Shown here: positions 1 through 10,168 of the stretch, piece by piece
Numbering within the stretch: the first letter of the stretch is position 1
Layout: each line of letters begins with the position of its first letter
Source of the DNA: Ferdinandcohnia sp036965045
Lineage (GTDB): Bacteria; Bacillota; Bacilli; Bacillales; Bacillaceae_L
Assembly (NCBI RefSeq): GCF_036965045.1
Contig: NZ_JBALOV010000035.1
Location: 248,001 to 312,000, forward strand
Direction: 5' to 3'
Length of the DNA stretch: 64,000 nucleotides
The notes under the pieces: model-generated
Databases searched by the model: none
Told to the model about the DNA's origin: nothing
The model's input: the letters and a program-made list of their open reading frames with translations, nothing else
Made by a program: the position numbers and the translations under genes

Positions 1-62
1 TTAAGCAAGGGAGAAAGAAGATTGTTGAGCAACTTGAAAATAAGGAGTCTAGCAAAAAATGA
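1..62 (+). CDS. fliO: FliO/FliZ flagellar biosynthesis protein, C-terminal tail (partial)
   Basis: The window opens inside a gene. The frame beginning at base 3 reads KQGRKKIVEQLENKESSKK and stops at the TGA at 60-62. That stop overlaps the fliP start in an ATGA. The charged tail, the translational coupling and the position just before fliP match FliO (FliZ in older Bacillus naming), the small membrane protein that helps assemble the FliP ring of the flagellar export gate. Only about 19 residues are visible, so the name rests mainly on gene order. Confidence 0.6.
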   Translation, partial: KQGRKKIVEQLENKESSKK

Positions 63-724
63 ATGAATTTATGGAAATTTTTAATACTAGCGCTCCTGAA
101 AATGTTTCGACTTCAGTTAAACTACTACTCCTTCTAACTGTTCTTTCAGTGGGACCCGGTATTTTGATTTTAATGACGAGTTTTACAAGAATTATTGTCG
201 TACTTTCATTTGTTAGGACTTCATTAGGAACACAGCAAATGCCGCCAAATCAGGTATTGATTGGGCTTGCATTGTTTTTAACGTTTTTCGTGATGGCACC
301 GACATTTAGTGAAGTGAATGATCAAGCGTTAACTCCATTATTTAATGAAGAAATAAATTTAGAAGAAGCCTATACCCGTGCTGCTGTACCATTTAAAGAG
401 TTTATGAGCGTACATACCCGGCAAAAGGACTTGGAGTTGTTTTTAAATTATACTGGAGCAGACAGACCTGAGACGATACAAGATATACCTTTGACTGCAT
501 TAGTCCCAGCCTTTGCAATAAGTGAACTTAAAACGGCATTTCAAATCGGATTTATGATTTTTATTCCGTTTCTTGTAATTGATATGGTTGTTGCGAGTAT
601 CCTGATGTCGATGGGGATGATGATGCTTCCCCCTGTTATGATTTCCTTGCCATTTAAAATACTCTTATTTGTTCTTGTGGATGGATGGTATTTAATCGTT
701 AAATCCTTATTACAGACCTTCTAG
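59..724 (+). CDS. fliP: Flagellar type III export gate protein FliP
   Basis: 221 residues, the usual FliP length. Membrane segments are visible near residues 20-50 and 60-80, and a pair lies in the last third. Family signatures include the SVGPGILILMTSFTRIIVVLSF stretch near residues 30-52 and a C-terminal segment with MSMGMMMLPP. FliP forms the pentameric core of the FliPQR export pore in the inner membrane at the base of the flagellum. It is coupled to fliO by an ATGA overlap and followed directly by fliQ and fliR. Identification is secure. Confidence 0.97.
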   Translation: MNEFMEIFNTSAPENVSTSVKLLLLLTVLSVGPGILILMTSFTRIIVVLSFVRTSLGTQQMPPNQVLIGLALFLTFFVMAPTFSEVNDQALTPLFNEEINLEEAYTRAAVPFKEFMSVHTRQKDLELFLNYTGADRPETIQDIPLTALVPAFAISELKTAFQIGFMIFIPFLVIDMVVASILMSMGMMMLPPVMISLPFKILLFVLVDGWYLIVKSLLQTF

Positions 725-740
725 AAGTAGGTGAACAGTG

Positions 741-1010
741 TTGAATCCTGAAGTAGTTATTTCATTGGCAGAGAAAGGTGTATATACAACATTAATGATT
801 TGTGGACCACTATTATTGGTTGCACTCGTTGTGGGATTAATAGTGAGTGTGTTCCAAGCAACAACGCAAATTCAGGAGCAAACATTGGCATTTATCCCAA
901 AAATCATTGCAGTGCTTGTTGGCTTAGTTTTCTTTGGACCTTGGATGCTTTCTAAAATGCTCGCATATACACATGATATTTTTAGTAATTTGACGAGATT
1001 TGTAGGTTGA
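741..1010 (+). CDS. fliQ: Flagellar export gate protein FliQ
   Basis: 89 residues with two hydrophobic helices around a family core, FQATTQIQEQTLAFIPKI. Four FliQ subunits wrap around the FliP/FliR helix to form the export pore. I chose the TTG at 741 because the AGGTGA at 729-734 then sits 6 nt upstream and the length matches other Bacillus FliQ proteins. An in-frame GTG at 738 would add one residue but leaves only 3 nt of spacing. The gene lies 13-16 bp after fliP and just before fliR. Confidence 0.95.
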   Translation: MNPEVVISLAEKGVYTTLMICGPLLLVALVVGLIVSVFQATTQIQEQTLAFIPKIIAVLVGLVFFGPWMLSKMLAYTHDIFSNLTRFVG

Positions 1011-1014
1011 AAAA

Positions 1015-1791
1015 ATGACAGAGGTTTATACCTATTTTCCAGCATTTTTGCTTGTTTTAGTTAGAGTAACGAGTTTTTTTGTAACGATGCCTTTGTTTTC
1101 CTATCGAACACTACCTGCTTCACATCGAATTGGTATTGCTTTTTTTATTTCATGGATTATGTTCCTATCAATGGAAAAACCAATACTCCAAATCAATGGC
1201 GACTATATTCTCCTCATTTTTAAAGAGGCTATGGTAGGTCTTTTAATTGGCTTGGTTGCCTATATGATTTTTGCGGCTATCCAAATTGCTGGAGGATTTA
1301 TCGACTTTCAAATGGGATTTGCCATTGCAAATGTAATCGATCCTCAAACGGGAGCACAAAGTCCGTTAATGGGTCAATACTTATATACATTTGCACTGCT
1401 CTTTTTACTAGCTATTAATGGCCACCATCTTTTATTAGACGGAATCTTTTATAGCTATTCATTTATTCCGATGGAACAAGCGACTCTTCCATTTGGTAAT
1501 GAGAATGTTGTGGAATTTGTGTTAAGGGCTTTTAGCACAATGTTTATTATTGCTTTCCAAATGTCCATGCCTGTTGTTGGGGCTTTGTTTTTAGTTGATA
1601 TTGCCCTAGGGATTATTGCAAGAACAGTTCCGCAGCTAAATGTTTTTGTAGTAGGACTGCCATTGAAAATTGGGGTTAGTTTTGTTGTGATGTTAATTGC
1701 AATGTCAATGATCTTTATGCTTGTCGGGAAACTGGTAGACAATATGTTATATACAATGAGAGGATTAATGGAACTTTTAGGAGGAAGCTAG
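1015..1791 (+). CDS. fliR: Flagellar export gate protein FliR
   Basis: 258 residues with about six membrane segments and the FliR-typical stretch GGFIDFQMGFAIANVIDP near residues 94-111. FliR is the single-copy subunit that completes the FliP5-FliQ4-FliR1 pore for export of rod, hook and filament proteins. It starts 4 bp after fliQ and ends directly against the flhB ATG, so the genes are translated as one operon. The Shine-Dalgarno sequence is weak, consistent with coupling to fliQ. Confidence 0.96.
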   Translation: MTEVYTYFPAFLLVLVRVTSFFVTMPLFSYRTLPASHRIGIAFFISWIMFLSMEKPILQINGDYILLIFKEAMVGLLIGLVAYMIFAAIQIAGGFIDFQMGFAIANVIDPQTGAQSPLMGQYLYTFALLFLLAINGHHLLLDGIFYSYSFIPMEQATLPFGNENVVEFVLRAFSTMFIIAFQMSMPVVGALFLVDIALGIIARTVPQLNVFVVGLPLKIGVSFVVMLIAMSMIFMLVGKLVDNMLYTMRGLMELLGGS

Positions 1792-2874
1792 ATGTATTTT
1801 GTTCGTCTGAACCTACAATTTTTTGCGGGTGAAAAAACAGAAAAAGCCACTCCTAAAAAACGTCAAGAAACAAGGAAAAAAGGACAGGTAGCCAAAAGTG
1901 CAGATGTAAATACAGCCATTTTATTGCTAGCCATCTTTTTTACTCTGCTTGTTTTTGGGGGCTTTATGTTTGAGCGTATTATGACATTTTTAAAACACTC
2001 ATTTAGCCATTATTTATCGATTACACCGACTGAACAAAGTGTTCAGGAAATTTTTATAGAGCTTTCTATAGAGGCTGCCATTATCCTGGCACCGATCTTG
2101 GTAGTCGCCCTTGTTGCCGGGGTTGCTGCAAACCTCCTGCAGGTTGGGTTTTTATTTTCAACAGAAGCGATTCAAATGAAATTAAATAAGCTTGATCCCA
2201 TTCAAGGCTTTAAGCGTATTTACTCGATTCGCGCGCTTGTCGAGATGATTAAATCCATCTTAAAAATTGTCATTGTAGGCGGTGTGACTTTCGCAATTCT
2301 TTGGTTTCGCTTAGAAGATATTCTGACATTGTCTCAGAAAACGGTTGGAGCAGCACTCATTGTTCTAGCAAAACTCACTGTTCAAATGGGATTATTTGCG
2401 GGTGGAGCTCTATTGTTCCTATCCTTTTTAGATTATCTTTATCAGCGCTTTGATTATGAAAAAAACATCAGAATGTCAAAGCAAGATATAAAAGACGAAT
2501 TTAAAAAAACAGAAGGAGACCCACTGATTAAATCAAAAATCAAGCAAAAACAACGTGAAATGGCAATGAGCCGTATGATGCAAGAAGTACCAAAGGCTGA
2601 TGTGATTATTACAAACCCTACGCATTATGCCATAGCATTGAAATATGACGAGGCAAAAATGGATGCTCCATTCGTTGTCGCAAAGGGTGTAGATTTTGTA
2701 GCTCAGCGCATTAAAGAAATTGCTAAAGAACATGAAATTACAACGATTGAAAACCGACCACTTGCACGGGCTCTTTATGCAGGTACAGATATCGGGGATG
2801 CGGTACCCGAAGAATATTTTAAAGCGGTAGCTGAAATACTTGCCTATGTGTACCGCTTAAAAGAGAAGGTTTGA
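1792..2874 (+). CDS. flhB: Flagellar export switch protein FlhB
   Basis: 360 residues: a basic N-terminus (GEKTEKATPKKRQETRKKGQ), four membrane helices, then a cytoplasmic domain. The self-cleavage motif NPTH is at residues 275-278. In this family cleavage between Asn and Pro changes export specificity from rod/hook to filament substrates. The ATG follows the fliR stop with no gap and has a strong GGAGGAAG upstream inside fliR. Nothing is missing, so it should be functional. Confidence 0.97.
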   Translation: MYFVRLNLQFFAGEKTEKATPKKRQETRKKGQVAKSADVNTAILLLAIFFTLLVFGGFMFERIMTFLKHSFSHYLSITPTEQSVQEIFIELSIEAAIILAPILVVALVAGVAANLLQVGFLFSTEAIQMKLNKLDPIQGFKRIYSIRALVEMIKSILKIVIVGGVTFAILWFRLEDILTLSQKTVGAALIVLAKLTVQMGLFAGGALLFLSFLDYLYQRFDYEKNIRMSKQDIKDEFKKTEGDPLIKSKIKQKQREMAMSRMMQEVPKADVIITNPTHYAIALKYDEAKMDAPFVVAKGVDFVAQRIKEIAKEHEITTIENRPLARALYAGTDIGDAVPEEYFKAVAEILAYVYRLKEKV

Positions 2875-2931
2875 AGACATAACGACCTTCAATCATCACT
2901 AGTGCTTTTTTGACTTAAAGGAGAGAAAACA

Positions 2932-4968
2932 ATGCGAGCAAGAGATTTATCAGTTTTATTAAGTGTTATCTTAATAGTTGCGATGCTTATTATTCCATTT
3001 CCAGCTTGGTTATTAAGTGTCCTTATTATCATCAATATTTCTCTTGCACTCTTGGTTCTCCTTACCTCTATGAATATGCAGGAACCACTTCAATTTTCAA
3101 TATTTCCATCATTATTACTTCTTCTAACTCTATTTCGATTAGGGTTAAATGTTTCAACGACGAGATCGATTCTTTCAACTGGGGATGCAGGTGGAGTTGT
3201 ACACACTTTTGGTACCTTTGTTGTTGGGGGAAATATTGTCGTTGGATTTGTCGTCTTTTTAATCCTCGTTGTTATTCAATTTATTGTAATTACAAAAGGT
3301 TCCGAACGTGTATCAGAAGTTGCTGCACGATTTACATTAGATGCAATGCCAGGTAAACAAATGAGTATTGATGCGGATTTAAATGCAGGGATGATTTCCG
3401 AAACCCAGGCACGCGAACGCCGTGAGAAGGTAAGCAGAGAAGCGGATTTTTACGGAGCTATGGACGGGGCGAGTAAGTTCGTAAAAGGGGATGCAATTGC
3501 CGGTATCATCATTGTCCTTATAAACTTACTTTTTGGTTTTATCATTGGAATGACACAACATGGGTTAGGATTCCAAGAATCCCTTTCTAAATTCACTCTA
3601 TTAACAATTGGGGATGGACTCGTTAGTCAAATTCCCGCACTATTAATTTCTACTGCAACAGGGATAGTCGTTACTCGTGCTGCGTCAGAAGGAAATTTAG
3701 GGTCAGATATTACAAAGCAATTATTTGCCTATCCAAAAATGTTATATGTGACGGCTGGTACAATTTTCTTATTGGGATTGTTTACTCCGATTCATGACTT
3801 TTTAACGATATCTATCTCGAGTTTCTTAGCAATTGGTGGTTTTATGATTTCTAGAAGTCAGGATCAGGAGCTACCGTTAGAACCAGATAATGAAGAAGAA
3901 GTACAGATTGAGGACCTAAAAAGTCCTGAAAGTGTTGTAAATTTATTAAATGTAGATCCAATTGAGTTTGAATTTGGATATGGATTAATTCCTTTAGCTG
4001 ATACAAACCAAGGTGGCGATATTTTAGACCGAATTGTCATGATTCGTAGACAATTAGCAATTGAGTTGGGCTTGGTCATACCAGTTGTTCGAATAAGAGA
4101 TAATATTCAGCTACAGCCGAATGAGTATCGCTTAAAAATAAAAGGGAGTGAAATGGCAAGAGGGGAATTGTTGCTAGACCACTTCTTAGCAATGAGCCCA
4201 GGCTACGAGGATGATTCGATTGAAGGAATTGATACAGTCGAGCCTTCATTTGGTCTACCAGCCAAATGGATTTCAGAAGATATGAAAGACCAAGCGGAAA
4301 TGCAAGGATATACAGTGGTTGACCCACCATCTGTTGTATCTACACATATTACGGAAGTCATTCGAAGAAATGCTCATGAATTACTGGGAAGACAAGAAAC
4401 GAAGCAATTAATCGATCATTTAAAAGAATCGTACCCAATATTGGTAGATGAAGTAACTCCAAACCCATTATCAGTTGGAGAAATTCAAAAGGTATTGGCA
4501 AAATTATTAAAGGAAAATGTGTCGGTCCGAAACCTGCCGATTATATTTGAAACCTTAGCCGATTTTGGTCGAATGACAACTGATACTGATTTATTAACAG
4601 AATATGTAAGACAATCCCTTGCTAGACAGATTACAAATCAATACATTGTCCAAGGAGAGACAATGAAAGTTGTGACTCTTTCTGGTCGAGTTGAAAAGCA
4701 GGTCGCAGACGGTGTTCAGCAAACGGAGCATGGAAACTATTTATCCATTGACCCAAGTGTGTCACAATCAATTATTGAATCCATTGCGAAGCAAATCGAA
4801 ACTGTCAGTATGGGGGAGCAGTCTCCGATCTTATTATGCTCGCCTGCTGTCAGAATGTATGTAAGGCAATTGATTGAACGATATTTTCCACAGGTTCCTG
4901 TCCTTTCTTATAACGAGCTTGAGGCAAATGTGGAAGTTCAAAGTGTTGGGGTGGTGAATATAGATTGA
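2932..4968 (+). CDS. flhA: Flagellar export gate protein FlhA
   Basis: 678 residues: about eight membrane helices in the first half, then a large cytoplasmic domain. The conserved FHIPEP-family loop after helix 4 is visible (RFTLDAMPGKQMSIDADLNAG, near residues 137-157). FlhA forms a nonameric ring that docks export substrates and chaperones and helps couple proton flow to export. The ATG has a good GGAGAG upstream. The 57-bp gap after flhB is the largest in this part of the operon. Confidence 0.97.
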   Translation: MRARDLSVLLSVILIVAMLIIPFPAWLLSVLIIINISLALLVLLTSMNMQEPLQFSIFPSLLLLLTLFRLGLNVSTTRSILSTGDAGGVVHTFGTFVVGGNIVVGFVVFLILVVIQFIVITKGSERVSEVAARFTLDAMPGKQMSIDADLNAGMISETQARERREKVSREADFYGAMDGASKFVKGDAIAGIIIVLINLLFGFIIGMTQHGLGFQESLSKFTLLTIGDGLVSQIPALLISTATGIVVTRAASEGNLGSDITKQLFAYPKMLYVTAGTIFLLGLFTPIHDFLTISISSFLAIGGFMISRSQDQELPLEPDNEEEVQIEDLKSPESVVNLLNVDPIEFEFGYGLIPLADTNQGGDILDRIVMIRRQLAIELGLVIPVVRIRDNIQLQPNEYRLKIKGSEMARGELLLDHFLAMSPGYEDDSIEGIDTVEPSFGLPAKWISEDMKDQAEMQGYTVVDPPSVVSTHITEVIRRNAHELLGRQETKQLIDHLKESYPILVDEVTPNPLSVGEIQKVLAKLLKENVSVRNLPIIFETLADFGRMTTDTDLLTEYVRQSLARQITNQYIVQGETMKVVTLSGRVEKQVADGVQQTEHGNYLSIDPSVSQSIIESIAKQIETVSMGEQSPILLCSPAVRMYVRQLIERYFPQVPVLSYNELEANVEVQSVGVVNID

Positions 4969-6137
4969 AAGTGAAAAAATACATTGCTCCTTCTATGCCG
5001 GAAGCGATGAAATTGATCCGTGCGGAATTAGGTAGTGAAGCGGTTATTTTAAATTCAAAAATCGTTCAAACACAAGGATTTTTAGGTCTTTTTCGAAAAA
5101 AGAATTTTGAAGTAATTGCAGCTGTCGACCCAGAGGCTCCAAGAAGGCAAGTGGTACAGCCTAAAGAAAAGGAACGAAAGCTACCGGAAATAAATAAACA
5201 AATCGAACCACAAAAACCTGTGGTTCGTGAACCCTATATTAAATACGATGTAAAAGAATTGCATGAGCCTGCTCCAGAGCTATTAAATGAAATTCAACAA
5301 TTAAAAGCAGTTATGAAGGAATTCTCCTCTGATATCAGTCCATATAGGGGACCTCTTCAGGAAATGAATCAATTGCTTCTAAATCAAGAAATCGATTCAA
5401 CGATACGGAAAGAAATCATGTCCAGTCTATTGGAAAAATGGTATTTGTCATCCGAAAAAGCTTCATTTAAAGATGTCCAGAATTGGACAAGGGAATGTAT
5501 GGTTTCGAAAATTTCTAATGTTGATTACGGTGGAATCAATTATCAAAAAAAATATATTAATGTGGTGGGTCCCACCGGAGTTGGAAAAACAACAACCATC
5601 GCCAAAATTGCAGCAGACTGTATGCTAAAGGACAAAAAAAGAATCGCCTTTATCACAACCGATACGTTTCGGATTGCAGCCATCGAGCAATTAAAAACGT
5701 ATGCAAAAATTCTGGGAGCACCAGTTGAAGTTTGTTATTCCTTTGATGATTTTAAAAAAGCAAAGGAAGCCTATAAAGAATATGATGTTGTTTTTATTGA
5801 TACTGCAGGTAGAAACTTCCGAAACGAGAAGTATATCGATGATTTAAATAACCTCATTCATTTTTCAAATGATATGGAGACGTTCTTAGTACTCTCTTTA
5901 ACATCCAAAATGAACGATATGAAAGTGATTTATGATCAATTTTCTAAGATTACGATATCAAAATTTATCTTTACAAAAGTGGATGAAACAGCAAACTACG
6001 GAGCCATGGTGAATTTAATAGTTTCGTCTGGCATTGGAGTTGCTTATTTAACAAATGGACAAAATGTGCCAGATGATATAGTCATTGCTTCACCTTCCTT
6101 AATTGTAAATACTACCCTTGGAGTCGATGAATCATGA
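4965..6137 (+). CDS. flhF: SRP-type GTPase FlhF (flagellar positioning)
   Basis: 390 residues. A basic, variable N-terminal region is followed by an SRP-like NG domain with P-loop GPTGVGKT at residues 202-209, a TTDTFRIAAIEQLK motif and the DTAGRN G3 motif. FlhF sets the position and number of flagellar basal bodies together with FlhG. The TTG start overlaps the flhA stop (TTGA) and gives an N-terminus (MKVKKYIAPSMPEA) of the kind seen in Bacillus FlhF. The stop overlaps the flhG ATG. Confidence 0.95.
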   Translation: MKVKKYIAPSMPEAMKLIRAELGSEAVILNSKIVQTQGFLGLFRKKNFEVIAAVDPEAPRRQVVQPKEKERKLPEINKQIEPQKPVVREPYIKYDVKELHEPAPELLNEIQQLKAVMKEFSSDISPYRGPLQEMNQLLLNQEIDSTIRKEIMSSLLEKWYLSSEKASFKDVQNWTRECMVSKISNVDYGGINYQKKYINVVGPTGVGKTTTIAKIAADCMLKDKKRIAFITTDTFRIAAIEQLKTYAKILGAPVEVCYSFDDFKKAKEAYKEYDVVFIDTAGRNFRNEKYIDDLNNLIHFSNDMETFLVLSLTSKMNDMKVIYDQFSKITISKFIFTKVDETANYGAMVNLIVSSGIGVAYLTNGQNVPDDIVIASPSLIVNTTLGVDES

Positions 6138-7009
6138 TAGACCAAGCTACAGCTCTTCGTAAAAAACTAGCATCGATGAATACTGAACAGGAACAATCGA
6201 AGACAATAGCTGTAATCAGTGGAAAAGGCGGAGTAGGAAAATCCAATTTTTCATTGAATTTTTCTATTGCCCTTTCTAGATTAGGCAAAAAGGTCTTATT
6301 ATTTGATATGGATATTGGGATGGGGAATATTGATATTTTGATGGGGATTACCGCCCATCATACAATCGTCGATTTGTTTGATAATAATCTCACCATCAAC
6401 GATTTACTGATCAAGGGGCCAGAAGGTATTGATTATATTGCAGGGGGAAATGGTTTACCAAATCTGTTTAAGCTTGATGAAAAGAAATCAGAGGTTTTAA
6501 TCGACCAATTGCAAACTGTCCTTAATGATTACGACTACGTTTTATTTGATATGGGTGCAGGGATGACTGAAGAAACGATAAAGTTCCTTATGGCTATGGA
6601 TGAAATCTTTGTCATTACAACACCAGAGCCAACTGCCATCACAGATGCGTATTCAGCAATAAAATATATCTGTTTGTTTGATCAATCTATTCCTTTATAC
6701 TTAATTGTCAATCGCGCTGAAACTGTGGTAGAAGGCCAGCAAACCCTTAAAAGGTTAAAGCAAGCCGTGCTGCAGTTTCTAGTAAAGGAAGTCAACAGAT
6801 TAGGTGTTCTCCTTGATGATAAAACCGTTCAACAGGCTGTGAGTCACCAAGAACCATTTTTGATTTATGCACCAAAAGCTGTAATCAGCAAAAACCTCCT
6901 TGAAATATGCAAAAATTACCTGGATAAAAATAATGAACAGAATCACGATAAGAATCAGCATACATCCTTTATCTCAAAGTTACAGCGTTTTTTCGTACGT
7001 GGTAGATAG
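6134..7009 (+). CDS. flhG: MinD-like ATPase FlhG (YlxH)
   Basis: 291 residues. A short N-terminal segment is followed by the deviant Walker A motif KGGVGKS at residues 31-37, a LLFDMDIGMGNIDILMG switch segment and a MinD-type core. FlhG stimulates the FlhF GTPase and limits flagellar number and placement. The ATG lies in an ATGA overlap with the flhF stop, so the two partners are translationally coupled. The basic, Gln/Asn/His-rich C-terminal tail could help membrane contact; that is inference. Confidence 0.95.
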   Translation: MIDQATALRKKLASMNTEQEQSKTIAVISGKGGVGKSNFSLNFSIALSRLGKKVLLFDMDIGMGNIDILMGITAHHTIVDLFDNNLTINDLLIKGPEGIDYIAGGNGLPNLFKLDEKKSEVLIDQLQTVLNDYDYVLFDMGAGMTEETIKFLMAMDEIFVITTPEPTAITDAYSAIKYICLFDQSIPLYLIVNRAETVVEGQQTLKRLKQAVLQFLVKEVNRLGVLLDDKTVQQAVSHQEPFLIYAPKAVISKNLLEICKNYLDKNNEQNHDKNQHTSFISKLQRFFVRGR

Positions 7010-7019
7010 GAGCCTTATG

Positions 7020-8084
7020 ATGACAAAAATAAATGTTCTTATTGTAGATGACTCAGCATTTATGAGGAAACTTATTTCGAATTTTCTAGAAGAAGATTCA
7101 AGGATTCATGTTGTTGGCACTGCAAGAAATGGAATTGATGCACTAACGAAAATAAAAAAACTAAAACCAGATGTTGTAACTTTGGATATTGAAATGCCTG
7201 AAATGAATGGAATTGAAGCGTTACAGCGGATTATGAGTGAATGTCCACGACCAGTAGTGATGCTTTCGAGTACAACGAAAGAAGGAGCAGAGAACACATT
7301 ACTCGCGATGCAATACGGCGCTGTTGATTTTATTCAAAAGCCTTCAGGTCCAATATCAATTGATTTGCATCTTATTAAAATAGAAATTGTGACAAAAGTA
7401 CTACATGCAGGAAGAGTGAATGTAGCTTTACTAAAAAAACCATTGAAAATCAAAGAAACTTTAACAAATAGAATCGTAGATTATAGTAAAATAGAACTAG
7501 AACCAAGTAGAAGTATTAAGAAAATTGTTTGTATGGGTACCTCTACGGGAGGGCCAAGAGCATTACAACAAGTTCTCCCTCAAATACCAAGGAACTATCC
7601 TGCACCAATTGTTATTGTTCAGCATATGCCTGCAGGTTTTACGAAATCACTAGCTAATCGGCTTAACAGTATATGTGAAATCACTGTTAAAGAAGCGGAA
7701 AATGGAGAATTTTTAAAGGCTGGAACAGCTTATATTGCTCCTGGTGGACATCACATGAAAATAAAAAAGATTGGCACTTCATTAGCAGTGAATATTGATG
7801 AAGGTGAAATTAGAAATGGACATAGACCATCAGTTGATGTCTTATTTGAATCTATAAGTGAAATCAATGGAATTCAAAAAATATCTGTTATCATGACTGG
7901 TATGGGATCAGATGGATCCTTTGGACTTAAGAAAATAAAAGAAACCGGACAAGCTGTTGTTATTGCAGAATCACAAGAAACTTCTATTGTATTCGGTATG
8001 CCAAAGTCAGCAATTGAAACACATTTAGTTGATCGAGTTGAAAATTTAGAGGATATAGCAAATACCATACTCAGCCTTACATAA
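7020..8084 (+). CDS. cheB: Chemotaxis methylesterase/glutamine deamidase CheB
   Basis: 354 residues. An N-terminal receiver domain with phospho-acceptor D56 (in TLDIEMPEMNG) is joined to a methylesterase domain with catalytic S175 (GTSTGG), H202 (VQHMPAG) and D298 (TGMGSDG). It removes methyl groups from chemoreceptors during adaptation. The open frame extends further upstream through flhG, but the ATG at 7020 (or 7017) is preceded by GGAG at 7009-7012 and gives a normal CheB N-terminus, so the longer form is rejected. Confidence 0.96.
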   Translation: MTKINVLIVDDSAFMRKLISNFLEEDSRIHVVGTARNGIDALTKIKKLKPDVVTLDIEMPEMNGIEALQRIMSECPRPVVMLSSTTKEGAENTLLAMQYGAVDFIQKPSGPISIDLHLIKIEIVTKVLHAGRVNVALLKKPLKIKETLTNRIVDYSKIELEPSRSIKKIVCMGTSTGGPRALQQVLPQIPRNYPAPIVIVQHMPAGFTKSLANRLNSICEITVKEAENGEFLKAGTAYIAPGGHHMKIKKIGTSLAVNIDEGEIRNGHRPSVDVLFESISEINGIQKISVIMTGMGSDGSFGLKKIKETGQAVVIAESQETSIVFGMPKSAIETHLVDRVENLEDIANTILSLT

Positions 8085-8101
8085 GTAAAGGGGGTTATTA
8101 G

Positions 8102-10141
8102 ATGGAAATGGATCAATACTTAGAGGTCTTTATTGAAGAAAGTAAAGAGCATCTCCAGGCTTGTAATGAACATTTATTAGAATTGGAAAAAGAACCCAAA
8201 AATATTTCAATCGTCAATGAAATATTCCGCTCTGCCCATACATTAAAAGGAATGTCAGCAACAATGGGATATGATGATTTAGCAAGCCTTACCCACCAAA
8301 TGGAAAATGTGCTAGATGGCATTCGAAATATGAAAATTAACGTAACACCTTCCCTTTTAGATATTGTGTTCAAAGCAGTTGATTATCTTGAAGAAATGAT
8401 TTTTTCGATTGCTGATGGTGGCGACGGAAAAAAGGATGTTTCAGATGTCGTGTATTTATTGAAGAAAATCGAAAGTGGAGAAGAAGTTAGAGATGAAGGC
8501 ACACCTGTAACAGTAGTGTTAAACACTGAACATGCAGCTATTACATCTAAATATGATGATTTTGAATTAACAGTCATCCAACAATCAAAAGAGCAAGGTT
8601 TTTATTGTTATGAAATTACAGTTGTTCTTAGGGAAGATTGTTTATTAAAGGCTGCCCGGGTATTCATGGTATTTGAGGTGCTCGAACAGGTTGGTGAAAT
8701 CATCAAATCCGTTCCTGCAGTCGATCAATTAGAGGAAGAACAGTTTCAGAATGAATTTACAGTGACACTTGTATCAAGTGAATTGGCTGACAATATTGAA
8801 AAACGAATTATGAAAGTTTCTGAAATAAATAGAGTAACAGTACTAGATGTCGACCTTGATTCCTTGAAAACTGGAGTACAAGAACAACTTCATGCACAGG
8901 TGGAAGCCGCTCCTACTCTTGACGTTAAGGATCAACAATCAATTACTGAAAAAGAAGAAACTCACCCTGCGACAAATAATAAGCACAGTGGTCACAATAA
9001 AACAATTAGGGTCAATATTGAACGACTAGATATTTTGATGAATCTATTTGAAGAATTAGTCATTGATAGGGGACGTTTAGAGCAAATCTCACGTGACTTG
9101 GAACATCCAGAGTTAAACGAAACGGTTGAACATATGTCAAGAATTTCAGGAGATTTACAAAACATTATCCTTACGATGAGAATGGTTCCTGTTGAGACAG
9201 TATTTAATCGTTTCCCTCGTATGGTGCGTCAATTGGCAAAAGATTTGCATAAAGAAATAAACCTTCAAATCATTGGTGCGGAAACAGAATTAGATCGAAC
9301 GGTCATCGATGAAATTGGGGATCCGCTTGTACATCTTTTACGTAATGCTTTAGACCATGGGATTGAAACACCTGAAGCTAGAGTCCAAAATGGAAAACAT
9401 GAAGCAGGAACGGTTATTTTACGTGCATATCATAGTGGAAATCATGTCTTTATCGAAATTGAAGATGATGGTGCAGGTATTAGTCGCGATAAAATCATTG
9501 AAAAAGCGATAAACAAAGGGCTTATTACAGCCAAATCAGCTGAATCTTTAACGGATAGCCAAGTATTTGATTTTATTTTCTCATCAGGCTTTTCAACCGC
9601 CGAAAAAATTTCGGACGTTTCTGGACGTGGTGTTGGGCTCGATGTTGTAAGGAATACTATTGAATCATTAGGTGGCTCAATTACGATCCGTTCTGAGATA
9701 AGAAAAGGGTCCGTTTTTTCCATTCAATTACCGTTAACCTTATCGATCATTTCTGTCATGCTGGTCGAAGTTCAAGATGAAAAATATGCAATCCCACTTT
9801 CTTCAATTATTGAAACGGCAATTATCAAAAAGAGTGAAATTCTCCATGCACATAATCAAAAGGTCATTGATTTTAGAGGTAAGGTTGTGCCGTTAGTTAA
9901 CATGAAGGATATTTTTGAAGTACCTGCTGTAACGGACGAGGATGAATATCTTTCTGTTGTAATTGTAAAAAAAGGTGATAAATCAGCAGGACTCATTGTT
10001 GATTCTTTCATCGGACAACAAGAAATTGTGCTGAAATCGCTAGGAAACTATTTAACAAATGTGTTTGCGATTTCGGGAGCAACCATACTAGGTGATGGCC
10101 AAGTAGCGTTAATTGTCGATTGTAATGCATTAATCAAATGA
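8102..10141 (+). CDS. cheA: Chemotaxis histidine kinase CheA
   Basis: 679 residues with the classic CheA order: HPt domain with phosphorylated H46 (AHTLKGMSATMGY), CheY-binding P2 region, dimerisation helices, HATPase domain with LLRNALDHGIE and GRGVGLDV, and a C-terminal CheW-like domain. It phosphorylates CheY and CheB in response to receptor arrays. A second in-frame ATG at 8108 would shorten it by two residues. The GGGGG upstream (8089-8093) is well placed for the first ATG. Confidence 0.97.
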   Translation: MEMDQYLEVFIEESKEHLQACNEHLLELEKEPKNISIVNEIFRSAHTLKGMSATMGYDDLASLTHQMENVLDGIRNMKINVTPSLLDIVFKAVDYLEEMIFSIADGGDGKKDVSDVVYLLKKIESGEEVRDEGTPVTVVLNTEHAAITSKYDDFELTVIQQSKEQGFYCYEITVVLREDCLLKAARVFMVFEVLEQVGEIIKSVPAVDQLEEEQFQNEFTVTLVSSELADNIEKRIMKVSEINRVTVLDVDLDSLKTGVQEQLHAQVEAAPTLDVKDQQSITEKEETHPATNNKHSGHNKTIRVNIERLDILMNLFEELVIDRGRLEQISRDLEHPELNETVEHMSRISGDLQNIILTMRMVPVETVFNRFPRMVRQLAKDLHKEINLQIIGAETELDRTVIDEIGDPLVHLLRNALDHGIETPEARVQNGKHEAGTVILRAYHSGNHVFIEIEDDGAGISRDKIIEKAINKGLITAKSAESLTDSQVFDFIFSSGFSTAEKISDVSGRGVGLDVVRNTIESLGGSITIRSEIRKGSVFSIQLPLTLSIISVMLVEVQDEKYAIPLSSIIETAIIKKSEILHAHNQKVIDFRGKVVPLVNMKDIFEVPAVTDEDEYLSVVIVKKGDKSAGLIVDSFIGQQEIVLKSLGNYLTNVFAISGATILGDGQVALIVDCNALIK

Positions 10142-10168
10142 AGTTTCATAGAGTGAGGGGGAGAAAAA

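Noticed and set aside
6900..7019. N-terminal extension of cheB into flhG
   Set aside because: The extra ~40 residues do not resemble CheB, and a ribosome-binding site sits just before the shorter start.
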